From an uncultured Hyphomicrobiales bacterium (GTDB taxonomy: Bacteria > Pseudomonadota > Alphaproteobacteria > Rhizobiales > Xanthobacteraceae), in contig CAIRGJ010000054.1 of the NCBI GenBank assembly GCA_903878085.1, positions 1 to 64,000 on the forward strand: DNA of 64,000 nucleotides. Direction: 5' to 3'. This document shows positions 43,351-52,137 of this stretch, in pieces. The notes beneath the pieces were generated by a model that saw only the letters and a program-made list of their open reading frames with translations, was not told where the DNA came from and did no database searches. The first letter of the stretch is position 1, and each line of letters begins with the position of its first letter. The position numbers and the translations under genes were made by a program.

Positions 43351-44583
43351 ATGCGCCGGACAATTTTATTGTGTATCGCGCTCGTCGCGACAGCGTCCGC
43401 CGCATCCGCAGAGACCTATCACTGGCTGCAATACGCGCCGGATGGCCTGGAGGCGCGCGCCGTCACCGATCAGGCGGCGTGCCCGGCCGCCGAAGTGGAC
43501 GGCGTCGGCAAGGCGATGACGATCCGCGCCGCTCCCGGCACGCAATACCCCGTCACCATGTGCGCGTTGCCGATAGCGGCCGACGCGCGGTCCGCCACGA
43601 TCGCGGGCGTTCCGCTGGCGCTGCCGCGCGCCGAACTAAAGCGCATTGCCGTCATCGGCGACACCGGATGCCGCTTGAAGGGACAGGCGGTGCAGGCCTG
43701 CAACGATCCGCAGCAATGGCCGTTCCGTCTGATCGCGGACGTGGTCGCGCAACAAAAGCCCGATCTGGTGATCCATGTCGGCGACTATCATTACCGCGAG
43801 ACGCCCTGTCCCGCGGGCGAGGCTGGGTGCGCCGGCAGTCCGTACGGCGACAACTGGCCAGTGTGGCGGGCTGACTTCTTTGCCCCCGCCGATACGTTGC
43901 TGAAAGTGTCGCCCTGGGTGTTCGTGCGCGGCAATCACGAAGACTGCGAGCGCGGCGGACAAGGCTGGAGCCGGGCGCTGGAGCCCTACGCGTTTGACGT
44001 AGCGAAAGGCTGCAACGGAATCGGCAAGCCGTTCATCGTCCGGTTGCGCGGGCTCTCACTTGCCGTGATCGACGTCGCCACGGCGCGGGAAGAACGGGTC
44101 GATGAAGCGCAAGCTCAGTTATACCGCGAGCAATATCGTTCCTTGGCCGAGGCGACGGCGGGGCCAACCTGGATCTTGCAGCATCGTCCGATCTGGAGCC
44201 CCGGTGGAACCTTTTCCGGCAAGCTGATCGGCGACAGCAAGACGCTTGCCGTCGCCGCCAGCGGCGCGATCCCCGATAGCGTCACGCTGATCTTGTCGGG
44301 CCATCACCACCTGTTTCAGGTGTTGAATTATCAGAACCTGCCGGTGCAGATCGTCTCGGGCAACAGTGGCGACATCCTTAATCCCGGCACGGTAACCGAT
44401 CCCGCCGGATGGACCGTCAATGGCGTGACGGTGCAGAGCGGGATGCACATGCCGGGGAGCTTCGGCTTTTCGATGTTCGAAAAGCAGAACGACGGCTGGC
44501 AAGTCACCAATTACACGAGACTGGGCATCCCCCGGGCATCCTGCCTGGTCAAAGACCGCACCGCAGCCTGCGCGCCGAAGTAA
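43351..44583 (+). CDS. Secreted metallophosphoesterase
   Basis: The 410-residue protein has a signal peptide (MRRTILLCIALVATASAASA) and the calcineurin-like metal motifs GDTGC, IHVGDYHYRE, VRGNHEDCERG, QHRPIW and SGHHHLFQV in the expected order. It should be a periplasmic phosphatase or phosphodiesterase. Paired cysteines suggest disulfides. It follows the aminotransferase by ten bases and precedes the dehydrogenase by one. Confidence 0.88.
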   Translation: MRRTILLCIALVATASAASAETYHWLQYAPDGLEARAVTDQAACPAAEVDGVGKAMTIRAAPGTQYPVTMCALPIAADARSATIAGVPLALPRAELKRIAVIGDTGCRLKGQAVQACNDPQQWPFRLIADVVAQQKPDLVIHVGDYHYRETPCPAGEAGCAGSPYGDNWPVWRADFFAPADTLLKVSPWVFVRGNHEDCERGGQGWSRALEPYAFDVAKGCNGIGKPFIVRLRGLSLAVIDVATAREERVDEAQAQLYREQYRSLAEATAGPTWILQHRPIWSPGGTFSGKLIGDSKTLAVAASGAIPDSVTLILSGHHHLFQVLNYQNLPVQIVSGNSGDILNPGTVTDPAGWTVNGVTVQSGMHMPGSFGFSMFEKQNDGWQVTNYTRLGIPRASCLVKDRTAACAPK

Positions 44584-44584
44584 C

Positions 44585-45697
44585 ATGACAGTAGAAAAAT
44601 ACGCCATGCCCGCGCCCATCACGATCGCCATTCTCGACGACGATCACGTCATCCGCATGGCGCGATACGCGCTCGGCGGCCCGGGCGAGATCACCGACCA
44701 ATGGGTGCGCGACTTTTTCCTGCCCGAGGACATGGACATCGGCCGCGTCTATGCGGCCGGCAATGGTCTGCATGAGGCCGACGGCGTGACGTTGATCCCG
44801 ATGTCGGCCAAGCTCGACGTCCGCGCGGGCAGCGATGCCTCGATCCTGATCTTCCGGCGCGGCGTCATCGATGCCGCCTTGCTCGCCGCCAATCCGAAAC
44901 TCAAGCTGATCCAGCGCATCGGCGCGCGGCCCGACGCCATCGATCTCAAGGCCGCGGCGGCGCGCGGCGTCAAAGTCTCCTGCCTGCCGCGCAAGACGAT
45001 GCAATACACCGCCGAGCACGCCATCCTGCTGATGCTGGCGCTGTCCAAGCATCTGATCGAAGCCGACGACGCCGTGCGCCATGACCGCTGGGATCGCGCC
45101 CGCGTGCATCCCGAAAACGGCGTCGCCTATAACTACGCCGGCATTCCCAATCTCGGCGGGCTATTCAACAAAACCGTCGGAATCATCGGGCTGGGTGAGG
45201 TCGGGTCGCTCGCGGCCGGCATGGCGCGCGGCTTCGGCGCCCGCGTGCTCTATGCCAACCGCAACCGTCTGCCGGTCGAGCAGGAGCAGCGCCTCGGCGT
45301 CGAATACGCCGCCGTGCCAAAGCTTTTGGCCGAAGCCGACTTTGTCTCGATGCACGCCAATAATCTGCCGGAGAACAAAGGGCTGATCGGTGAAGCGACC
45401 TTCGCGCAGATGAAGAAGACGGCTTATTTCATCAACACAAGCCGCGGCCGCATGGTGGACGAGGACGCGCTCTACACCGCGCTGACCACGGGCGTGATCG
45501 CCGGCGCCGGCCTCGACGTGCATTACGAAGAGCCGCGCCCGCTATCGGACCGCTACGCCAAACTGCGCAACGTCATCATGACGCCGCATCTGGCCGGCGG
45601 TTCACGCACCGGCATCGTCGACGAGATCGAAACGATCCTCGACAACTGCCGCGCGGTGCTGGCGGGGAAACCGATCAAGTATCAGGTCAGCGCATGA
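44585..45697 (+). CDS. D-2-hydroxyacid dehydrogenase family protein
   Basis: The 370-residue protein has the NAD-binding segment KTVGIIGLGEVGSLAAGMA and the catalytic residues Arg in NTSRGRMVDEDAL, Glu in YEEPRPL and His in TPHLAGGS. The N-terminal part (ILDDDHVIRMARYALGGPGE) is longer than in the first dehydrogenase and less typical. Start at 44585 or 44606 cannot be separated by ribosome sites. Its TGA stop lies inside a 47-base repetitive palindrome. Confidence 0.83.
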   Translation: MTVEKYAMPAPITIAILDDDHVIRMARYALGGPGEITDQWVRDFFLPEDMDIGRVYAAGNGLHEADGVTLIPMSAKLDVRAGSDASILIFRRGVIDAALLAANPKLKLIQRIGARPDAIDLKAAAARGVKVSCLPRKTMQYTAEHAILLMLALSKHLIEADDAVRHDRWDRARVHPENGVAYNYAGIPNLGGLFNKTVGIIGLGEVGSLAAGMARGFGARVLYANRNRLPVEQEQRLGVEYAAVPKLLAEADFVSMHANNLPENKGLIGEATFAQMKKTAYFINTSRGRMVDEDALYTALTTGVIAGAGLDVHYEEPRPLSDRYAKLRNVIMTPHLAGGSRTGIVDEIETILDNCRAVLAGKPIKYQVSA

Positions 45698-45737
45698 TCC
45701 CGAAAAGTGTGAGGCGGTTTTCGGATAAGATCATGCG
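45691..45737. repeat. 47-base palindromic repeat, copy A
   Basis: The arms cgcatgatc and gatcatgcg flank an inner ccgaaaa/ttttcgg stem. A second 47-base copy in opposite orientation is at 59320-59366. It supplies the last codon, Ala, and the stop of the dehydrogenase gene, and separates it from the convergent lipocalin-like gene, so it may serve as a bidirectional terminator. The family is common in rhizobia, by recognition. Confidence 0.85.
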
Positions 45738-45743
45738 CCAAAG

Positions 45744-46145
45744 CTAGATCGCCGCGTCGGCGATCCGTTCCCAATACAATTCGCGATGCTGCATCACGCC
45801 CTGCCAGAGCCGCGGCTTTTGTGTGAGCACCAGCAGCTCGCCGTCGAAATGCGTGAAACGGGTCTGGTCGCCGCCGACGCGTTTGGGGTCGGCCGAGGCG
45901 TCGACGTGCGTGACCAGCGTCTTACCGTCATAATCGTAGTTGCCGCAGTACGAATTATATTCGCGCACCGTCTCTCCTTCGGGTAACGCGCCGCGGCCGT
46001 CGCACAGCACCGACATCATGCGTTTGTCGGGATAGAACACCAGAAGCCCGCGCGGCTTGTCGCCATAGGGCGGATGCATCGGCTTGCCGGCGTCGTCATG
46101 CGCCGCCGTCTTGCAAAGCCGCCAGGTGCCGACAATGCTTTTCAC
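45744..46145 (-). CDS. Lipocalin-like domain protein
   Basis: The 133-residue beta-barrel protein starts KSIVGTWRLCKTAAHDDAGK and has GLLVFYPDKRMMSVLCDGRG and the ending REYNSYCGN...YWERIADAAI. This is the pattern of small lipocalin-like domain proteins of unknown role. GTG 46145 is chosen because GGTGGAG lies just upstream and the start overlaps the Bug gene stop by four bases (GTGA). ATG 46187 would add residues encoded inside the Bug gene. Confidence 0.78.
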   Translation of the reverse strand: MKSIVGTWRLCKTAAHDDAGKPMHPPYGDKPRGLLVFYPDKRMMSVLCDGRGALPEGETVREYNSYCGNYDYDGKTLVTHVDASADPKRVGGDQTRFTHFDGELLVLTQKPRLWQGVMQHRELYWERIADAAI

Positions 46146-47125
46146 TGCTCCACCTTCAAGCCGAGCTTCTTGATCAGCGCGGCCCATTTGCCTTCTTCGC
46201 GCGCAATGTTGGCGGCATATTCGGCCGGTGTGCTGGCGATAGGCCCGCCGCCCGCGGCGGCAATGCGTTTCTTGAAGTCGTCGGAGTTCACGATACCGCG
46301 CAGCTCTTTATTGAGCCGGTCGACGATGGGCTTTGGCGTTCCGGCCGGCGCCACGACGCCGTAGTACTGCACGATATCGAGCGCCGGCATGCCGGATTCG
46401 GCGGTGGTCGGAACATCCGGGATGGCGGACAGTCGCTCAGGCGAGGCGACAGCGATGGCGCGCAGCTTGCCAGCCTGGATATTGCCGATCGCCGGCGGCA
46501 GCGTGTTGAAGGCAAACATCACATGGCCGCCGAGCAGATCGTTGGTCAGCGGTCCGGTGCCTTTGTAGGTCACGATGGTGACGTCGGTGCCGGTCAGCGA
46601 TTTGAATTGCTCGGCGCCGAAATAATTGAGCGTCGGCGATGGCGGTGTGCCGATCGTGACCTTGCCCGGGTCCTTCTTGGCAAGCGCTACGATGTCCTTC
46701 ATGGATTTCGCCGGCACGTCGGGGTTCGACATAATGACGATGGGAATGGACGCGATCAGGCTGACCGGAGCAAAATCTTTCGCCAGGTCGTAACCGGTGT
46801 CGGGCGGCAGGCTGGCGCCGGTGACCAGCATCAGCAGCGTGTAGCCGTCGGGCGCGGCCTTGGCGCCGTCGCGCACGCCGATCACCGAGCCTGCGCCGGG
46901 GCGGTTCAAGACCAGCACCTGTTGGTTGAGGGCTTCGCCCAGCCTTTGCGCGACGATGCGGCCGACCGTGTCGACGCCGCCGCCGGCCGGGTAGGGCACG
47001 ATCAGCGAGACGCCGTGCGATGGATAGTCCTGCGCGCACGCGCCGCTGACCGCAAATGCCGTGGCGAGCAGCACGGCGAGGACGCCAAGTTTCTTGGATC
47101 TATTTAATTTTTTACGACGAGGCAT
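46142..47125 (-). CDS. Bug/TctC-family substrate-binding protein
   Basis: The 327-residue protein has a signal peptide (lysine-rich start, then VLAVLLATAFAVSGACA) and the mature start QDYPSHGVSLIVPYPAGGGVDT. Family landmarks include APDGYTLL, VTYKGTGPLTNDLLGGHV and DVPTTAESGMP. It is divergent from another Bug gene at 47355 and overlaps the lipocalin-like gene. No TctAB membrane genes are near; it may share a transporter encoded elsewhere or act as a sensor. Confidence 0.9.
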   Translation of the reverse strand: MPRRKKLNRSKKLGVLAVLLATAFAVSGACAQDYPSHGVSLIVPYPAGGGVDTVGRIVAQRLGEALNQQVLVLNRPGAGSVIGVRDGAKAAPDGYTLLMLVTGASLPPDTGYDLAKDFAPVSLIASIPIVIMSNPDVPAKSMKDIVALAKKDPGKVTIGTPPSPTLNYFGAEQFKSLTGTDVTIVTYKGTGPLTNDLLGGHVMFAFNTLPPAIGNIQAGKLRAIAVASPERLSAIPDVPTTAESGMPALDIVQYYGVVAPAGTPKPIVDRLNKELRGIVNSDDFKKRIAAAGGGPIASTPAEYAANIAREEGKWAALIKKLGLKVEQ

Positions 47126-47283
47126 TTTTGCCCTCCGGTTTTTCCGTCCCTAGTTGCCGTCATCTTGGCAGGGATTGGCGGGCTTTAAAACCGGGCTGTC
47201 TCCGGGCGGCGGGGCGATCAGCCTCTCGGCTGCGCGGCCTGCCTGCCTTCAATCCGCTCCCGATCTTGCCGGTCGATTGACAG

Positions 47284-47316
47284 CCGATGCATGAGCGACC
47301 TTAATTGATGCATCGG
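47284..47316. promoter_or_regulatory. Perfect 9-base inverted repeat, likely operator
   Basis: CCGATGCAT (47284-47292) and ATGCATCGG (47308-47316) are exact inverted copies with a 15-base spacer. They lie in the 229-base gap between two divergent Bug genes, 39 bases before the plus-strand start and in AT-rich sequence. Size and symmetry fit the binding site of a dimeric regulator. No regulator gene is adjacent. Confidence 0.55.
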
Positions 47317-47354
47317 TTGCATAAAAATAATCAAAATCTTGCCGGGGGGGATCG

Positions 47355-48329
47355 ATGAAAGCCAAGGCCCTATGCGCAGCAATTGCGCTCGTGCTCGGCG
47401 TGACCGCGGCCGTGCCGACGCAAGCGGCGAGTTACCCGGAGCAAAACATCACCATCGTGGTGCCGTTTCCGCCCGGCGGCGCCTCCGATGTCACGGCGCG
47501 CCTGACCGGCAACAGCCTGTCGGAGCGCATCGGCAAGCCCGTCATCATCGAAAACCGTGCCGGCGCCAATGGCGGCATCGGCGCCGCCAGCGTCAAACTG
47601 GCCAAGCCGGACGGCTACACTTTGTTGATTGGATCGATCGGCGTCTATGCCATCAATCCGGCGCTGTACAAAAATCTCAAATACGAGCCGCTCAAGGATT
47701 TCGATCTGCTGTCGGTGATTGTGCGCACGCCCAATGTCTTGGTAGCGAGCCCGGACTTTCCCGCCAATAACGTCAAGGAATTGATTGCGTACCTCAAGGC
47801 CAATCCAAACAAGGTGACCTTTGCTTCATCGGGTACGGGGTCTTCCGACCATTTGACCGCCGCGTTGTTCTGGCAAAAAACCGCGACGACAGGCATCCAT
47901 GTGCCCTACAAAGGCGGCGGGCCAGCCATCAACGATCTGATGGGCGGACACGCCAACGTGTCGTTTCAAAATATGGGTGCGGTTGCCCAGCAGATCAGGG
48001 CCGGCAAGCTGAAGGCGCTGGCGGTCACCAGCGAAAAGCGTAGCGCCGCGCTGCCGGATGTGCCGACCACCGCCGAGGCCGGCGTGGCCGACCTGATTGT
48101 TTATTCCTGGCAGGCTGCGGCCGCGCCGAAAGGCTTGCCGGCGGATGTGCGGGGCAGATTGGAATCCGCACTGATCGCGGCGGCCAGTGCACCGGAGATC
48201 AAGAAGCAGTTCAACGATATCGGCTTTGATGTCGTTGCCGGCACCGGGGCCGAGTTTGCGGCCTTCCTGGCGGGCGAACTGCAACGCTGGAATGCGGTGG
48301 TCGAAACCGGGAAAATCGTCGCCGACTAG
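47355..48329 (+). CDS. Bug/TctC-family substrate-binding protein
   Basis: The 324-residue protein has a signal peptide (cut near TQAASYPEQ) and the family sequence NITIVVPFPPGGASDVTARL, KPDGYTLLIGS and VPYKGGGPAINDLMGGH. A G-rich ribosome site (GGGGGG) precedes ATG 47355. It stands alone on its strand. Divergence from the other Bug protein is large, so the ligands probably differ. Confidence 0.9.
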   Translation: MKAKALCAAIALVLGVTAAVPTQAASYPEQNITIVVPFPPGGASDVTARLTGNSLSERIGKPVIIENRAGANGGIGAASVKLAKPDGYTLLIGSIGVYAINPALYKNLKYEPLKDFDLLSVIVRTPNVLVASPDFPANNVKELIAYLKANPNKVTFASSGTGSSDHLTAALFWQKTATTGIHVPYKGGGPAINDLMGGHANVSFQNMGAVAQQIRAGKLKALAVTSEKRSAALPDVPTTAEAGVADLIVYSWQAAAAPKGLPADVRGRLESALIAAASAPEIKKQFNDIGFDVVAGTGAEFAAFLAGELQRWNAVVETGKIVAD

Positions 48330-48331
48330 CG

Positions 48332-48353
48332 GCCGATCGGAGATACGATCGGC
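48332..48353 (+). terminator. Hairpin just after the Bug gene stop
   Basis: GCCGATCG (48332-48339) pairs with CGATCGGC (48346-48353) around a six-base loop, two bases after the stop codon. Only a weak T-containing stretch follows (gtccctctt), so termination may be partial. Confidence 0.45.
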
Positions 48354-48552
48354 GGTCCCTCTTGGCTGCTGCTGCTTGGGTCAGCAGCTTCTCGCGAACG
48401 CGCTGTTTCCAGTCATGTCCACTTTTGGCCCGAAGCGGTCCTAACGTTTATCGCTGCCTTGACGTAGCGCAGACAGGGCGCGACACTTTCCGAACAAATT
48501 GAAAATGAGCGGAGCCGTTCGAGCATCCGACATAAGTCCCCGGGAGGACATC

Positions 48553-49302
48553 ATGAAAATTCAACGTGCGATCGCTGCGATCGTCGGACTGGCATTGCCG
48601 CTTCTGGCGGCTCAGGCTCAGGCAGCGGAGATCAAGGTGTTGGCCTCAACAGCCGTGAAGACGGTTCTTGAGGAGCTCGTGCCGCAATTCGAGAAAGCAA
48701 CGGGCAACAAAGTCGCTGTTGGCATCGCTCCGGCCGCGGTGTTGAAAACACAAATCGATCAGGGCGCGGCATTTGACGTTGCCATCCTCACGGTGCCGAT
48801 CACCGACGGCCTCGCGAAAGAAGGAAAGCTCGATACGACGCGCACGACCATCGCGCACGCGGGGATCGGCGTTGCCATCCGCAAAGGCGCGCCGAAGCCC
48901 GATATCGGCACGACGGAGGCCTTCAAGCGGGCGCTCCTCAATGCCAAATCTATCGGCTTCACGGCAGGAGGCGCTAGCGGCGTCTATCTCAAAAGCTTGT
49001 TCGAGAAACTCGGCATTGCCGACGAGCTCAAACCCAAGCTCAAACTGTTGCAGGGCCCGGCCGGCGAAGCGGCCGCCAATGGCGACGTTGAAATCGGCAT
49101 GACGCAGATCAGCGAGATTCTACCCTATGCCAACGCCGAGCTTGTCGGACCGCTGCCGCCGGACAGTCAGTCCTACACTTACTTCTCGGCCGCCGTGGCG
49201 GTGGCCAGCAAGGAACCCGATGCGGCCAAGGCATTCATCAAATTTCTCGCTGCGCCGGCCGCGCTGGCGGTGATCAAGGCAAAGGGCATGGAGCCGGGTT
49301 GA
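48553..49302 (+). CDS. ModA-like periplasmic substrate-binding protein
   Basis: The 249-residue type II binding protein has a signal peptide (cut near AQAAEIKV) and ModA-like text: IKVLASTAVKTVLEELVPQF, GAAFDVAILTVPITDGL and VEIGMTQISEILPYA. In ModA the Ser in the first motif and later residues hold molybdate; here LASTA is kept but no modB or modC is present. GGGAGGA lies four bases before ATG 48553. A ligand other than molybdate is quite possible. Confidence 0.8.
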   Translation: MKIQRAIAAIVGLALPLLAAQAQAAEIKVLASTAVKTVLEELVPQFEKATGNKVAVGIAPAAVLKTQIDQGAAFDVAILTVPITDGLAKEGKLDTTRTTIAHAGIGVAIRKGAPKPDIGTTEAFKRALLNAKSIGFTAGGASGVYLKSLFEKLGIADELKPKLKLLQGPAGEAAANGDVEIGMTQISEILPYANAELVGPLPPDSQSYTYFSAAVAVASKEPDAAKAFIKFLAAPAALAVIKAKGMEPG

Positions 49303-49345
49303 TCGGCACACCACGGGCTCTATTGCCGCAAAGTGCGGCAACCGC

Positions 49346-49417
49346 AGCAAGCGAAGCAAGCGAAGCAAGCGAAGCAAGCGAAGCAAGCGAAGCAAGCGAA
49401 GCAAGCGAAGCAAGCGA
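49346..49417 (+). repeat. Eight perfect copies of a 9-base unit
   Basis: The unit agcaagcga is repeated eight times without change, preceded by a small hairpin gccgca-aag-tgcggc (49325-49339). Nine bases keep any frame open: forward readings give Lys-Gln-Ala, Ala-Ser-Glu or Arg-Ser-Lys repeats and none holds a stop. It ends 11 bases before the start codon of the next gene, covering the place of its ribosome site. Confidence 0.95.
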
Positions 49418-49428
49418 AGAAAGATTCG

Positions 49429-49776
49429 ATGCCAATCAAATCCAAGTATCTGTTCGTCGCCAGCATGGACGTGGACCCTGAAAAGGAGGCGCTATTCAAC
49501 GATGTCTACGACACTGAGCATGTGCCCAATCTCTTGAAGGTGCCGGGCGTGCATGCCGTCATGCGCATTGAAGGTGAGCCGTTCACGGTGAGCATCGGTG
49601 GCGAAGAAAAGCGAGTAGCCCCCGATGGCCCGCGCCATAGCGCTCTCTACGAGATCGACGGTCCGCACGTTCTGGTGAGCCGCGAATGGGCGGAGGCTGT
49701 CGAAGCCGGACGCTGGCCCCGTGAGGTGCGGCCCTTCACCCACAATCGGAAGCACGCGCTCTACCGGGTACGTTAG
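49429..49776 (+). CDS. Small dimeric alpha-beta barrel-like protein
   Basis: The 115-residue protein reads SKYLFVASMDVDPEKEALFN, DTEHVPNLLKVPGVHAVMRI and HSALYEIDGPHVLVSREWAE. This is the strand-helix rhythm of EthD or Dabb-type proteins, with no clear catalytic residue. ATG 49429 is preferred; an ATG at 49333 would add a KQA repeat tail encoded by the tandem repeat. The GAAGAAAG just upstream may act as ribosome site. Function unknown. Confidence 0.65.
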   Translation: MPIKSKYLFVASMDVDPEKEALFNDVYDTEHVPNLLKVPGVHAVMRIEGEPFTVSIGGEEKRVAPDGPRHSALYEIDGPHVLVSREWAEAVEAGRWPREVRPFTHNRKHALYRVR

Positions 49777-49883
49777 CCCTGACGGCGAGAGCCGCCACAA
49801 CAAGCAACATCGAAGCGCGCCAGGGGCAAAGTGGACGTTGGCCAACCGCCGCGCATCAATCTCGTTTGGCTAAATCTCGTATC

Positions 49884-51515
49884 TCACGGCGGCGGCGTGG
49901 TCGTCAGCGGCTCGGCGGCGCGGCCGCGGAAATCGTACACGGTGGTGTAGACCACGCCTTCGCGCTCGACGGTGGCCATGATCGGCGCTTGCAAATGCCG
50001 ACAATAGAACGTGCCGAGCGCCATGGCGAAGTCGGCTTTCTTCTGGTCGAAGGTGGTTTCGAATTGCGGCCCGAGATCGACCTCCGCCGTCGATTGCGGG
50101 CCGCAGATCGCGACCACCCAGCGCCGTCCGGCGGGCGGCTTCTCGCTCGCAGCGGCGAGCCTGCCGCGCAGCTCGATGGCCGCCTGTTTGAAGGCGAGCC
50201 CCCAATAATCCAGCATGTAGTTGTCGCGCGCCATGCGCACGCCGCCCGACGCCGCGTTGAACGACGTATATTCGAACGGATGCAGGCGCACGATCTCGAC
50301 GATCGGCAAGGCAACGCCGCCGATAAACACGGCGGTCAGGAGGCCGAGCGCAAGTCGTCCGTAGCGGCGGATTCGGTCGGCGATCCAGGCAAAAGCAAGC
50401 CCGCCGACGGCTGCGAAGGGCGGCACCACAAAGATGAAATGCCGCACACCGTTGTAAAGCGCCGGCCGCATCACCATCGCGACGGCGATCGGCAGAATGG
50501 TCGTCAACGCCAGCATCAGCAGACTGGCGCGTCTGTTGATGATCACTTCCTTGCGCAACGTGAGCAGCAGGATGCTGACGAAGCCGAACGCGCCAAGCGC
50601 CAGCATGACCTCAGGCAGCGTCAACACGAACAAATGCGGCAGGTAGCTTGGCGGCATGTTCGGGACCGGAATTTGCCGGCCCTCGTACAATTCTTCCCAC
50701 GGCTTTTCGAAAAACGTGTCGAAGTATTCCGCCGCGCGCAATGGATTGAGCGGCGAGACGATTGACCAGGGCCACAACAGGCCCATGATCAGATAACCGA
50801 GCGCCAAAGCCGGCAGCATGATCCAGATGAATTGCCCGCAGCGTTGAGTGGCGAGCTTCCAGCCGCGCGTCCGGACGTCGGTTGCGACGATCAGCAGCAA
50901 CGCGGCCGCTGCGGCGGGCGCCGCGATGCCGGCCAGAATTCGAGTGCCGAACGCGAGGCCAAGACCGACGCCAATAATCACGACGGTGCGCACGTTCGGC
51001 CGCGGATATTCGTCGAGGGTGCGCACGATCCCGAACAACAGGATCACGATCGCGGTCGCGAACGGCGCGTCTTTCGCGTTGATGAACATGTGGCCATAGA
51101 ACAACGGGCACGTTGCCAGGAGGATCAAGGCCGCAAGCCCGGCCACCGGTCCGCCGGAAGATCCGCCTAAGCGGCGGGCGAGCCGCCACGTGACAAACAG
51201 GCCGACAATGCCGATCGCGGCGCCGACGAGGCGGCGCGTCTCGAACAGATCGAACGGCAAGACTTTGGCGGCGAGCGCCGCCGCCATGTCGAAGCCGCCG
51301 CCGTATTTGTACAAATTGACGAAGGACAGTGCGGCCGTGTCGGTAAAGCCCGAGCCGTAAAGCTTGAGCAACAGGTCGCCATATTGCGAATGGGTGTAAT
51401 CGTCCCAGCCGAGACCGTAGTCGCGAAACGTGAACAGCGCGGCGATCGCGACGATGGCCAGCACGACAAGCGCAAAACGGTCGGCAAAATAATTTGCCGA
51501 CCGCATGTCTTGCAT
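49884..51515 (-). CDS. GT39-like membrane glycosyltransferase
   Basis: The 543-residue integral membrane protein has about ten hydrophobic segments. After the first one is the acidic pair in GLGWDDYTHSQYG, which corresponds to the catalytic loop of dolichyl-phosphate-mannose or ArnT-type transferases. A further conserved loop is YGHMFINAKDAPFATA. The last 130 residues are a periplasmic domain. It would move a sugar from a lipid carrier to an envelope target; donor and acceptor are unknown. It follows sodB by 19 bases on the same strand. Confidence 0.78.
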   Translation of the reverse strand: MQDMRSANYFADRFALVVLAIVAIAALFTFRDYGLGWDDYTHSQYGDLLLKLYGSGFTDTAALSFVNLYKYGGGFDMAAALAAKVLPFDLFETRRLVGAAIGIVGLFVTWRLARRLGGSSGGPVAGLAALILLATCPLFYGHMFINAKDAPFATAIVILLFGIVRTLDEYPRPNVRTVVIIGVGLGLAFGTRILAGIAAPAAAAALLLIVATDVRTRGWKLATQRCGQFIWIMLPALALGYLIMGLLWPWSIVSPLNPLRAAEYFDTFFEKPWEELYEGRQIPVPNMPPSYLPHLFVLTLPEVMLALGAFGFVSILLLTLRKEVIINRRASLLMLALTTILPIAVAMVMRPALYNGVRHFIFVVPPFAAVGGLAFAWIADRIRRYGRLALGLLTAVFIGGVALPIVEIVRLHPFEYTSFNAASGGVRMARDNYMLDYWGLAFKQAAIELRGRLAAASEKPPAGRRWVVAICGPQSTAEVDLGPQFETTFDQKKADFAMALGTFYCRHLQAPIMATVEREGVVYTTVYDFRGRAAEPLTTTPPP

Positions 51516-51534
51516 CGTCGATGACCTAAGAATG

Positions 51535-52137
51535 TTACTTGGTCGCGGCGGCGAACGTCTCTTCCACGTATTCCCAGTTCACCAGGTGATCGAGGAACGC
51601 TTTGAGATAATCGGGGCGGCGATTGCGATAGTCGATGTAGTAGGAGTGCTCCCAGACGTCGCAGCCGAGGATCGGCGTCGCGCCATGCACCAGCGGGCTC
51701 TCGCCGTTCGGCGTCTTGGCCACGGCGAGCTTGCCGTCTTTCACCGTCAGCCAGGCCCAGCCGGAGCCGAACTGGGTGATGCCGGCTTGCGTGAAGTCTT
51801 CCTTGAACTTGGCGAGGCCGCCGAGATCGGAATCGATCTTGGCCGCGAGCTTGCCCGGAAGCTTGTCGCCGCCGCCGTTCGGCTTCATCCATTTCCAGAA
51901 ATGCAGGTGATTGTAGTGCTGGCCCGCATTGTTGAAGAGGCCGGCGTTCTTGCCGAACGAGCCCTTCACGATCTCTTCGAGCGATTTGTCTTCCAGGCCG
52001 CTGCCGGCCAGCAGCTTGTTGCCGTTATCGACATAGGCCTTGTGGTGCTTGTCGTGATGATATTCGAGCGTTTCGCGCGACATATACGGCGCCAGCGCGT
52101 CATGGGAATAGGGCAGCTCGGGCAGCGTGAACGACAT
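51535..52137 (-). CDS. sodB: Superoxide dismutase [Fe]
   Basis: The 200-residue enzyme converts superoxide to peroxide and oxygen. Metal ligands are His27 (LEYHHDKHH), His77 (QHYNHLHFW), Asp160 and His164 (CDVWEHSYY). Gln73 in NNAGQHYNH is the residue position that marks the iron type. No signal peptide is seen, so it is cytoplasmic. GAGGAGG-like sequence precedes ATG 52137. Confidence 0.95.
   Translation of the reverse strand: MSFTLPELPYSHDALAPYMSRETLEYHHDKHHKAYVDNGNKLLAGSGLEDKSLEEIVKGSFGKNAGLFNNAGQHYNHLHFWKWMKPNGGGDKLPGKLAAKIDSDLGGLAKFKEDFTQAGITQFGSGWAWLTVKDGKLAVAKTPNGESPLVHGATPILGCDVWEHSYYIDYRNRRPDYLKAFLDHLVNWEYVEETFAAATK

Noticed and set aside
49346-49417. Tandem repeat considered as a CRISPR array
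   Set aside because: Units are 9 bases with no spacers and no cas genes are nearby.
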